Assembly (NCBI GenBank): GCA_002786025.1 | Contig: NHNW01000041.1 | Coordinates: forward strand, 62,001-126,000 | Length of the DNA: 64,000 nt | Direction: 5' to 3' | Origin: Zasmidium citrigriseum | Lineage: Eukaryota > Ascomycota > Dothideomycetes > Mycosphaerellales > Mycosphaerellaceae | In this document: piece after piece, positions 10,501 to 20,170 of the stretch | Layout of the letters: every line of letters begins with the position of its first letter | Numbering within the stretch: the stretch's first letter is position 1 | The notes under the pieces: model-generated | Databases searched by the model: none | Told to the model about the DNA's origin: nothing | What the model saw: only the letters and a program-made list of their open reading frames with translations | Position numbers and translations under genes: made by a program

Positions 10501-11704
10501 ATTCGACCCTCTGTATCGCGACTTTGAAGGAAAGAAAGGTGGAATTGTTTCAAAGCTTGGGAGAAGTTGGAGCTGACCAACAAATATCTACTTACGTCGA
10601 CAACCGCGTGCACGACTTAGCGGTTTCCCATTTCAGGGCATGCGGTCATGCGGCAAACCTGTCGTTTGCTCCGTTGTTCCTTGCGAGCCTCGTGTGAACC
10701 ATGGGAGAGCGGGGCAGGAGGGGCTCTTGGAGTCTGGGGAGAGGAGTCGAGGCGAAGCTCTGGGGTATCGTTAGGATGTACCTTTGAACAAGGTTCGGAT
10801 CGCCTGAGCTGGTAAGGCCGGTCAATTAGCCGGTCATCTTCATGGCTGCAGCTACGACGTTCTGACGATGGATTTGCAGTAGGACAGTGCTGGTGGCCCA
10901 AGAGATCATCCATGGATCGCCATGATTGATCACAAGATGCCGGCTGGAGATGTAACAGCACAGCACCAAGTTGGAGAACATCACAACGATCGCTGACAGG
11001 CCAGCACGCTCGCCATCAAGACCATTTGCAAAATTCGTCATTCGAGAACGAACGATGTTGCCGGGCTCGCATTCGTTCGCGTACCTGGAGCAATAATGCG
11101 AAGTCGTCAACACCCTGTCTCTTCACACCCTTATTCAAGGACCCGTGCGACGTCACACCAATCGGCAGCAACAATGCTTCAAGGCTACCTGGCACTCCCT
11201 TTCGCATCCCAGCTCTGATCTGTATTTAAATACCGGGAATTTGTCTATCGACTAGACACCCCAGCTTCGCACTTTCGTCGGACTGGTATTCGGAAGAATG
11301 AAGGCATTGGTGGATCTGGACCAGATGGATGATGGAACGATCCATCACGCGTCTCGCCAACGACATCTCCTTTGCGTATGCTTGACCATTTCCTCAAGAA
11401 GCCCAAGTGTCTGAAGACTGCGATGTTGAAATTCACTTGTCGGGTCGAGCGGGCGAACTTCATCAAAACGTACCCGAGAGACGGGGAACATGCATGAACC
11501 TAAGTTCAACCACCAGGATGGCTCTTGGGAACGACACGAAACCTGGGCGAGCATAGAGTCCTCAAACCGCTCCTCCCTCGAAACCTTCCGTGGCGAACGA
11601 TTGAACGAGGTGACTACATCTCCAGTCGGCTGAGGCCACTCACGGTACGGCGTCTTCGATATTACTTGTTCTGCACGACCGTCAAAGCGAACAAATCCTC
11701 TGCG
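10501..11704. promoter_or_regulatory. Divergent upstream region between dehydrogenase and rhodopsin-type gene
   Basis: The two flanking genes start at either end and point outward. I see no gene inside; a TATA-like TATTTAAATA lies at 11221-11230. The remainder has no recognised repeat or RNA. Confidence 0.4.
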
Positions 11705-13099
11705 ATGAAATTGAGCGGCCATGCCTCTCCCGCGACTGTCGTTGCAGTGGTCATGACATTCACATTCATTGCCGCAGTCGCCGTTGGCCTCAGACTATGG
11801 ACACGCATCGCCATCACTCACCAGCCAGGGGTAGATGACTGGGTAGTGACGGCCTCTCTTGTCTTCACATCGATGGTGAGTGCAACAAACTTCCACAAAG
11901 AAGACGTGCTGACGACTAGCAGTTCTCTATATGTGTTTGCATCCAGGGCACGTTCAGGAGGCCCGGAACATGACACGCTTAACACTAATGTTGCACAGTA
12001 CACTATGGACTCGGTAGACACCAAGACTCATTGTCAGACCACAATAGCACTATGCTATTGATATGGTTCTTCATATCCATCTGGAACTACTACCTCGGTC
12101 TGGGCCTTGCGAAACTGTCGATTGTTCTCCAGTGCCTTCGAATTTTTGGCAACAATCGAAGGTTCAGGATCTCTGCGATCATACTTGGTAAGGGAGGATC
12201 CCACGCTCCTTGTTGAAAAGGAGGTCTCACAGTCACAGGCACGATAATTGCGGTCTTCACGATTTACACCTTCTTCATCACAATCTTCCTCTGCCAACCA
12301 ACTTCGCATTTCTGGTACCCTGACCGACCAGGCAAATGTCTTAATCGGCTACCAATCTGGTAAGCTGGACAGGAATTGGAAGTATCCATCATCGTTCTAA
12401 CATACACGCAGGTTCTTCAACTCGAGCTTCAGTCTCGCGACTGACATTGCCACCGCGATCCTTCCCCTACCGGTGGTCAACAGCCTCAACCTCGCCAAGA
12501 AGCAGAGACGAATGCTCATGGCTGTGTTTGGACTTGGAGGTGCGGTCTGCGCAGTGACACTGATTCGATTCTACGCCCTCTACGCAATCGCCATATCGAA
12601 AGACCCGAGTTGGGATAATCCACTGGCTGCGCTGTATGCAAATCTGGAGGCGACCGTTGGTATCATCGCGAGCTGCCTACCAACGTTGAAAGGGCTCATG
12701 AGTCGCTTCTTCCCAACACTGTTCTCGACAACAGCTGCCTCACGCGAAGTCACGCCGGCGATCGAATTGTCGACAACATCGGTCACCAAGTCGAATCTAT
12801 CCTCGGGTATTCGAAGGGTGCAATCGACGGTCAATCCGACTTGGGACCCGACTGTGAATAACAAAAGAGGCTGGTTTTCCAGGCTACGAAGTGGGTTCGT
12901 GAAGGTCAAGGTCACAGAGACAACACCTGAGGTCCGAGACGGACGACAATTATCGGAAAGCATTGGCAGTCCAATCGAGGTCAAAGAGAACGAAATCAAA
13001 GTCACAACGACTGTCGAACAAGTGGAAAGGAGGAAAGAGGAGTTGAGGCAAGAGAGCAGGGAGAATCTTGTGCCGGCTACGCCTTTCGAGAGGCCATGA
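11705..13099 (+). CDS. Fungal rhodopsin-type (Fung_rhodopsin/SAT4-like) seven-helix membrane protein
   Basis: Five exons: 11705-11875, 11923-11947, 11999-12187, 12239-12359 and 12412-13099; 1,194 bases, 397 residues. Family hallmarks are DDWVV after the first helix pair, VHYGLGRHQ, then IWNYYLGLGLAKLSIVLQCL with RIF, and the C-terminal helices with DIATAILPLPVV and GGAVCAVTLIRFYAL. This family of plasma-membrane proteins is abundant in filamentous ascomycetes; some CFEM-linked members act as Pth11-like receptors in plant pathogens. Here there is no N-terminal CFEM domain, and the cytosolic tail is about 130 residues with Ser/Thr/Lys richness. The second exon is only 25 nt and the following intron appears to start with GC. 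The joined frame is coherent through helix 2 only with this choice. Confidence 0.85.
11948..11998 (+). other. Probable GC-AG intron in the rhodopsin-type gene
   Basis: Splicing ATCCAGG to TACACTATGG across this 51-nt segment yields CIQVHYGLGRH, the conserved family motif. The intron begins GCACGT (a one-base change from the common GTACGT) and ends TTGCACAG with an ACTAATG branch-like motif. An alternative with donor GTGTTT at 11933 keeps frame but shortens helix 2 by five residues. Confidence 0.6.
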
Positions 13100-13682
13100 G
13101 CGCCATGGTATTGCTCGCATACATTCTTGCATGTGTTAGTAGCCACTACTGATGAAAGACAGGCATCTCTCCAGCTGTTCATTTCGATCTCACTTGGCCT
13201 GGTCGTTTGGAGCAAGATCCTGGTCGACCCCCAAACCGTTGAGGGGATTCCAACCCCGCCACCCCCACTCGGCCAGCATTGAGCCGAATGACGAAGTCGA
13301 GTAAGACATATCAGGACGCGATGGATGATGCACCACAGCAGCACTATCTTCCAAGAAACATCCATATAAGTCAATTTGGGCATACGGAGAGACCTCCGAT
13401 GAAGACGGCAAGAACGGAGTGGAAACGCGCTACGCGGAGCATCGAAAGTGTTGAAGAACGTCACCCTCATGATGACGTTTCAATGCCAGCAGCGAAGAGG
13501 GCCACCCTGTCCGCCACTGCTGCACAACAGGACAGCAGAGCTCCAATGCTGAGATTTTCCGCCTCGCTCTTTCTCTCGCGTGTCACTTACAAGACTTCTT
13601 GCGTCGTGTGAGCAACTTCTTCCCTTCTCCTCACTTTTTACACGAAACAAGCCTCTCAACTCCAAGATCTACAATCGTCAAG
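13100..13682. promoter_or_regulatory. Upstream region of the ADH6-type dehydrogenase
   Basis: Contains the 3' flank of the rhodopsin-type gene and the leader of the next gene. A pyrimidine-rich tract (about 13608-13640, CTTCTTCCCTTCTCCTCAC) lies just before the start, as often seen in highly expressed fungal genes. Confidence 0.45.
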
Positions 13683-14875
13683 ATGGGCTACCCAGATACC
13701 GCCGAGGGCTTCGTGATCGAGGACCAGAAGCAGTGGCAGAACTTCAAGAAGCAGGAGTTCAAGCTGAAGCCATTCGAGGACCGCGACATTGACATTGCTG
13801 TTGAGTGCTGTGGTGTCTGTGGCTCTGATGTGCACACCATCACCGGTGGATGGGGAGACTGCCCTCTTCCTATCTGTGTTGGCCACGAGGCAAGTACTAA
13901 GCCTAATGACCAGCGACCTTCAAATCTAACAACATCCGTCACAGGTCGTAGGCAAGGCCATCAAAGTCGGCAAGGACGTCAAGACGATCAAGGTCGGCGA
14001 CCGCGTGGGTGTTGGAGCTCAAATCCAGGCCGACTTGACCTGCAACAACTGCAAGGCGGACCAGGAGAACTACTGCCCGAACGCTGTGGACACCTATGGC
14101 GCTCCATACAAAGACGGCACGATCTCGCAGGGAGGATACTCGTCACACATGCGTGCACACGAGTACTTCACCTTCAAGATTCCGGACAACGTGCAGAGTG
14201 AGATCGCAGCTCCTATGCTGTGCGCCGGTCTTACGGTCTACAGTCCTCTGGTGCGGTTAGGTGCTGGACCGGGCAAGAAGGTTGCCATTGTTGGAATGTG
14301 AGTTGAAAGAGGCCTGCGGGAATCGAGCGTATACTGACGGTCTTTCCAGGGGCGGTCTTGGACACTTCGCAGTCCTTTGGGCCCAGGCTCTCGGCGCAGA
14401 GGTCTACGTGATTTCCCACAGCCCACACAAGAAGGACGACGCTCTCGCCATGGGAGCCAAACACTTCATCGTCTCCGGCGAGGAGGACTGGCACAAGCCA
14501 TACGCCTTCACCTTCGATTTCATCCTCAACTGCGCCGACGCCACCCACAAGTTCAACCTCAAGGACTACTTCAGCACCCTCAAAGTCATGGGACGCTTCC
14601 ACAATGTGGGCTTCGGCGACCATCCTCTGCCTGAGTTGATGGCTCAGGACTTCGCTCCAAACGGTTGCTACATCGGTGCTTCGCACATTGGTAACCGACC
14701 TGAGATGTTGGCTATGTTGGACTTGGCGAGCAAGCAGGACATCAAGAGCTGGATCCAGACCGTGGACATTAGCGAGGAGGGTTGCAAGGAGGCTGTCACC
14801 GCGGTTTCCGAGAACAAGGTCAAGTACCGATATGTCTTGACCGGCTATGATAAGGTCTTTGGCAAGCGTGACTAG
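13683..14875 (+). CDS. NADP-dependent zinc alcohol dehydrogenase, ADH6/cinnamyl type
   Basis: Three exons: 13683-13889, 13945-14297 and 14350-14875; 1,086 bases, 361 residues. The catalytic zinc ligands match the family: Cys46 in CGVCGSDVH, His68 and Glu69 in VGHE. The structural zinc loop CNNCKADQENYC follows. The nucleotide-binding loop is GMGGLGHFAVLWAQALG, and the following SHSPHKKDDALAMGAKHFI is typical of NADP-preferring cinnamyl or medium-chain aldehyde reductases. The enzyme probably reduces aromatic or branched aldehydes to alcohols in the cytosol, useful for detoxification or lignin-derived aldehydes. The first intron has a GC donor. The gene converges with another alcohol dehydrogenase, with 126 bases between stops; the two are different subfamilies, not a tandem copy. 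Confidence 0.92.
13890..13944 (+). other. GC-AG intron in the ADH6-type gene
   Basis: The exon ends GGCCACGAG and the intron begins GCAAGT, the standard GC-AG donor; it ends CCGTCACAG and has a TCTAAC branch motif. Splicing restores GHE-VVGKAIKVG, which the family requires. No GT donor at this site would keep the frame. Confidence 0.85.
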
Positions 14876-15001
14876 ACATAGATCTAGAGCTCGGCAAGCA
14901 TAGATATGAAGTATGAGATCAAGAAAATCAGAAAGCAATCCATGATCAACCGTTCTCGTTCTTCTGGTTTCGTTCCACATCATTCATGTCGACGTGAATT
15001 T

Positions 15002-16234
15002 CTAGCTGGTCATGTCCAACACAACTCTGCCAATGAGTTCACCCTTGTCCATCTGCTCAAAGATATCTGTCAACTCCTCCATCTTCGCAGTGCGGAAGTG
15101 AGTCTTCACAACACCCCTCTCCGCAAACTCCAGAGTCTCAATAGCCTCTTTCCTGTCGCCAACGGCCACGCCGCGAATCGTCTGAGCCTTGGCCACCAAG
15201 AACTGTGGATACGCCGTAGCAATAGCCTTGAGCTCTCCCTCGGGAAGTCCAACACAGACACAAGTTCCGCCGAACTTAAGCAAAGTCATGGCACTGGCAT
15301 AGGCCGCATTGGCCGCAGTAAGCACAAGCACAGCCTGAGCTCCCAGGCCACCCGTTGCCTTCTTCACCTCTTCCTCGGCTTTGCCCTGCGTATGGTCGAT
15401 GAAAACCTCAGCGCCGCAGTCCATGGCGATCTCCTTCTTGCTAGGGGCGTCGATACCAATCACACGCAGTCCCATGCCCCGAGAGGCGATTTGGCAGGCC
15501 AAGTGGCCGAGACCTCCTCCAGCTCCCAGGATGGCGACCCAGTCGCCGGCCTTTGCGCTTGACTTTCGGAGGGCGCTGTAGACTGTCACACCGGCGCAGA
15601 GCATTGGGGCGGCCGCGTCGCTGGGAAGGCTGTCGGGAATGGGGGTTACGTAGGAGGCTGGTCCGATGGCGTATTGTTGGAAGGTTCCTGGGTGGTAGTA
15701 TCCGGAGATCTTTTGGTTGAAGCAGACACCTGGAGGAGTCAATCGTTGGTGTCTTAAGGCGGGCTTTTGGATAGTACATACCATCGTGACCGCTCAAGCA
15801 TGCCGGGCAGGAGTCGCAGATGGCAGCAATCTGGAGGCTGTGAGTAAGTGGGTGCTTTCCCAAGGAGAAAGAGGTCACGCACCCATTTGATTCCAACGCG
15901 ATCGCCAACCTTGACAGCAGATTGTTCGGTTCCAGGGCCCATCTTTACAACCTTTCCAATGCCCTCATGGCCTTGTAATACACATCAGCAACATCATTCT
16001 TCACATGGTAGTGTCTTCCGTACCTCCGACCTGGCCAGGCTGAGTGGGGTATGGTAGTCCTGCCCAGCGGTTGGTCATGACACCAAGATCACTGTGGCAG
16101 ACACCCGAGTGCGTGAGGTTGACGAGAACCTCTCCCGGGCCTGGCTCAGGAGTGTCGAGCTCGACAACCTTTGTCGAGATCTTGCCTGGTGCATCGTACA
16201 CACAGGCCTTGTACTTCTTTGGAATGTCCACCAT
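15002..16234 (-). CDS. Zinc alcohol dehydrogenase, yeast ADH1-like
   Basis: Four exons: 16024-16234, 15883-15971, 15782-15830 and 15002-15729; 1,077 bases, 358 residues. Cys46 (SGVCHSDLGV), His72 and Glu73 (GGHEG) form the catalytic zinc site; Cys105, Cys108, Cys111 and Cys119 (CDSCPACLSGHDGVC) form the structural zinc site; GAGGGLGHLACQIASRG is the NAD-binding loop, followed by GIDAPSKKEIA with Asp suited to NAD. The family interconverts ethanol or other primary alcohols and aldehydes in the cytosol. The 49-nt third exon encodes part of the structural zinc loop. It converges with the ADH6-type gene and is divergent from the pectin methylesterase. Confidence 0.93.
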
Positions 16235-17386
16235 ATTGACTGATCAAAGCGTTGCAGAGAGGATTCGAAAGTAAAGAGGGAAAAGTCGAAGGAAGTAAGA
16301 AAGATGTTCCTGGCCTTTGAAACCCTTGCGAGTCGCGAGCAATGACGATTGCCGATATGGCACTTGAAGAGGGATCAGGGATGGGACCTCGGTGGATGGT
16401 GGCAGAGCTCGAGGTGCCGCCGCAGCATCAAACATCCAGAGCGGGGTGAGTGGAGAGTGGAGGTCTCGAGGGCTCCATGCTGATGATGGCCAATTGCATG
16501 GACAATTGCCGACGCCGTGGCTTGGAAAAGAGGCCTGGAGCTCCTGGTATTCTCCGTTAAGACTTGGTGATGAGAGTGAGAAGGTGAGAAAGTGACGTTG
16601 ACGCGAAATGTCCACGCCCCGCGCGGGTTCCATCAATGTCAGCGGTTTGCGCTCAGGCCACGTGTGGAGGATCTCGCCTTGTCTCCCTTCGCGATCAAGA
16701 CTCCTTCTCGCAACACATGTTCACTCTTACTTGGCTCTCGACGCTCTCTCTTTTGACGGCGACGAGCATGCGAAGATTGGGGGTAGCATGCGTCTGATGC
16801 GTCGTGGACTGTCCTCGGGACGCTGGACCTGGACTCGGACAAGACATCCCTCTCCTGACCAGCCTATCCAATTCAACTACTTCTGAACACCGGGATTGCA
16901 GATCCGAAAGAACATCATCTAAACGACGGAAGCACCGAATGTCCAAGACTTCGAATGAAATGACCATTGCCGGCACATCTCGTTCCAACAAGCTTGCTCT
17001 TAGATCAAGTGGAAGCAGACCCTAATGAGGAGCCAGAGAGACTCAGACGCCTCCTCACACATAGATGTTTGAACTTAAATAAAGGGCTTCCCCGGGCCAA
17101 GAGGAAGCGAGGAAACGGCAAAATCTCATCTCGCAACACGAGGAGCCTGGCAGACGGACTAATTCATCTATCTGGGGCATTGGCGGTTAAATATCATGCG
17201 CCCGGAACCCACGGTGAAACCCACTCGCTTCAATACCCAGCGGTTCGTACAGGTCAACAAGGTACATGTTAATATATTTGGGTACAGTATAATGCCCTTC
17301 TCCTATAACTTGGGGTCACCCCAGTTGTTCATTTCCAAGAAATCTATCTTCTTTCATTCAAGCTTCCTGGGGAAAAACTTACCAAG
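16235..17386. promoter_or_regulatory. Divergent promoter region between ADH and pectin methylesterase
   Basis: 1.15 kb shared upstream region. It contains a CACGTG core at about 16660 and a TATA-like TTAATATATTT at 17269-17279, about 110 bases before the esterase ATG. No gene or repeat was recognised. Confidence 0.4.
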
Positions 17387-18469
17387 ATGCGTTTCCTCAT
17401 CCCTTTTGCGCCTTTGATCGGCCTTGCCTACTCTGCTGCTCGGACTTCACCACCATCTGGAGCCCTGGTTGTTGGTACCGGGGGCAAGTATTCAACTATC
17501 CAGGCCGCCGTTGACGCTCTGTCGTCTTCGTCGTCAGCGGAGCAGAGCATCTTCATCCAGCCCGGAACCTACAAAGAACAAGTCTATGTCAAGCAGCTCA
17601 GCGGTCCGGTCACTATCTATGGCTATACCCAAGACACGTCCTCCTATGGTTCGAATCAGGTCACGATCACCCAGGGACTGAGCCAAGACGACGGTCTCAA
17701 TAACGATGGTACCGCCACTCTGCGAGTTCACACTAGCAACTTCAAGCTGTACAATGTCAATCTCGTGAACACGCGTGGAGAGGGGTCGCAGGCCTTGGCT
17801 CTGTCTGCGTACGCTGGCGTAAGTATTCTTCTCAATGCTTATGTCGGTCTTTTGCTAATCATCGATGTAGACTGGAGGATACTACGGTTGCCAATTCAAG
17901 GGGTAAGTCGCGGTAACTTCACATTCTACAACAATATACTGATGCCTTTTAGATATCAAGACACTATCCTGGCCCAGTCTGGAACTCAACTCTACGCTCA
18001 ATCCTACATCGAAGGCGCAACCGATTTCATCTTCGGACAAGAAGGCCAGGTTTGGTTTGAGCAGTGCGACATCGGTGTCCTCTCGGCCAGTGTTGGATAC
18101 ATCACGGCATCCGGTAGAGACTCGTCGAGCAGCTCCAGCTACTACGTTATCAACAACTCTAAGGTTGCTGCGGCCTCTGGCAACTCCGTCTCCAGCGGAG
18201 CATACTATCTGGGCCGCCCATGGAGAGCGTATGCACGCGTGGCTTTCCAGTCTACCTCAATGACCAACGTGATCAACTCGGCTGGATGGAGCATCTGGAA
18301 CACTGGCAACCCTCAAACAGACGGAGTCGAGTTTGGCGAGTATGGAAACACTGGCGCGGGCAGTCAAGGCACACGTGCGAGCTTTGCGAAGAAGCTGAGT
18401 GCACCGGTTAAGATTTCCGAAGTCCTAGGCAGTGACTACACTTCTTGGGTGGATACTTCTTACTTGTAG
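17387..18469 (+). CDS. Secreted pectin methylesterase (carbohydrate esterase family 8)
   Basis: Three exons: 17387-17818, 17871-17902 and 17953-18469; 981 bases, 326 residues. A signal peptide (MRFLIPFAPLIGLAYSA) is followed by the right-handed beta-helix: VVGTGGKYSTIQAAVDAL, QPGTYKEQVYVKQL, and the catalytic set GYQDTILAQSGTQLY (Asp158), GATDFIFG (Asp179) and LGRPWRAYARVAF (Arg243). The aspartates act as acid/base and nucleophile when the enzyme removes methyl esters from plant pectin, opening it to pectate lyases and polygalacturonases. Length is normal for fungal CE8. The middle exon is only 32 nt and carries the TGGYYGCQFKG strand. All catalytic residues are intact. Confidence 0.95.
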   Translation: MRFLIPFAPLIGLAYSAARTSPPSGALVVGTGGKYSTIQAAVDALSSSSSAEQSIFIQPGTYKEQVYVKQLSGPVTIYGYTQDTSSYGSNQVTITQGLSQDDGLNNDGTATLRVHTSNFKLYNVNLVNTRGEGSQALALSAYAGVSILLNAYVGLLLIIDVDWRILRLPIQGVSRGNFTFYNNILMPFRYQDTILAQSGTQLYAQSYIEGATDFIFGQEGQVWFEQCDIGVLSASVGYITASGRDSSSSSSYYVINNSKVAAASGNSVSSGAYYLGRPWRAYARVAFQSTSMTNVINSAGWSIWNTGNPQTDGVEFGEYGNTGAGSQGTRASFAKKLSAPVKISEVLGSDYTSWVDTSYL

Positions 18470-20170
18470 TTGTCACGAGGCAGACGTTCAAAAGCACCTA
18501 TACATGCTCCGACATCTTCCGAAGTTGATGTGTGCTGTGACAAGAAACTCAAGCCTCGTCTGAATCCTGTACTCCATGGGCATGACTACGCACTAAAGCT
18601 GCACTCCACAGTCCACACGGCGTCGGACCGAAAGAAGGCATCTCGTGCGGGTGGTGGGTCGTGGTTGACAGCACACGGCGGTGAAGCTTCGGTCGTTCGA
18701 CGCATGAAGTTGGTAGCTGCCTTATTAACAACTCGGAACCGAACCTTCAAGCCATCGACAGCTTTCTTACAATCGTTGTCTCTCAGATGAAGCTCTTCAG
18801 GAGATTCCTTCGAGCGGAAGGGGTCACCCTCGCACTCAAAGTCGTGACACGATCACGTTGGGCGTACGCTGCTGACGAGAGGGTCAGTCAGTTGGAGGAC
18901 TGACCCCCTGCTTCCGAGACATTTGGCCCGTACTTCGAGATAATAATGGACTGTCTCGTCGGAAGGAGTGCCGACGCATAGAAAACAGCGGTTCAAGCAA
19001 CACGTTGAGAGAGCCGTTTGGGGTGCCAGACTTGCGGCCCGTACGCTGGCGCATGCAAAAAGTCCACGCTCAACAGTCGGTGAAGTTCCTTCGAAATTTC
19101 ATGTGCTTGATCAACAAAATCGTCAGATGTGAACAGAATCCCGCGGGAGATGTGTCTGTCACGTTTCAATCTGTTTCAAGCCGAGGCACGACGTTGGCAA
19201 GTACGTACTGCGGACGAACGCAAAAGATTCGGGTGTTTTCGTAAAGAGGCTTATAGGAGGCGATGACGAAGATGGAGGTCTGCTCGTCCCTTGAATTGGG
19301 CAGCCGTTCTAGATGTGCAGCTAGCAGTGGCGCGTTGGCGGCAGCGGCAACGCCAGCCAAAGCGAAATGGAGGTGAAACACTTGCTGGCAGCCCGTGTCG
19401 TCCCGATCGATATCGTGTTGGCTGCTGCAAGCCGTTGTGAATGGGCGATGGCGGGGCAGACAGGCTCGCAGGCTGGCAGAAAGCAATGCGTCGCTGAAGC
19501 TTGCTGACGGCCTGCCAATGGTACGGGAGCAAAAGGCGAAGTGTCGTGTCGATCGAGCACAGAAGCAGCAGCGTGGGATGCGAGCGACGACGTGCGGCCC
19601 TGCATGGGGGCATTGACTTGTTGACCGTCTCGACCTGCTGCGACGTCGGGTCTGGCCTGCTGCCTTTCGTCTCGCCTCGAGTTCTGCTTCTTCCCTTCCT
19701 CAATACACTACACTTGCTGTGTTATCGTTCACTCACAGCGTTAACGACCACTTCCCGACGGCGGTGCAGCAAGACCGTTTGCAGCCGGACTCTTCCAGAA
19801 CTCCGCGTCTGCTGAGAATCGTCGTCATATCCGCCAATCGACCAACCAACCGCTCTGCTGTCCACCACGATTCTCCCGCTGCCATCCACCTCTCCGCCGA
19901 GTCTTCTGCGATCCACTGCCCTCCACCAAGTTCGCGACCCTGTGCAGCCTCCAGATTTGCCGTAACGCTCCTCGCACTCCGTTCGGTCATCTTTGCATCA
20001 GTCGCACAGCAGCCCAGCGCCGCCTCAACGCCCTGAAGCAGACGCCGTCCTCACTCGAGACCCTTTTTCTGTCTAGCTACTGGCCTGGTCGGCCCCCTTA
20101 GCCTTGTATCAGGAGCGTATGAGCGGACAGGCGGTACTCGACGTTTGGGCCATTTGCCCGTCCACTAGCG
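18470..20170. other. Intergenic, 1.7 kb: esterase 3' flank and upstream region of the repeat-bearing gene
   Basis: No supported gene. The last 400 bases are pyrimidine-rich, consistent with a long 5' leader. Several overlapping short frames on both strands show no coherent family pattern. No RNA or mobile element was recognised. Confidence 0.45.

Noticed and set aside
12580..13470. 296-codon reverse-strand open frame
   Set aside because: Opposite the last exon of the rhodopsin-type gene; no recognisable motif or ATG context.
14231..14983. 250-codon reverse-strand open frame
   Set aside because: Antisense to conserved ADH6-type exons; composition follows the complementary codon bias.
9079..18469. 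Idea that the dehydrogenase/esterase patch is a secondary-metabolite cluster
   Set aside because: No polyketide synthase, peptide synthetase, terpene cyclase or dedicated transporter or regulator is present.
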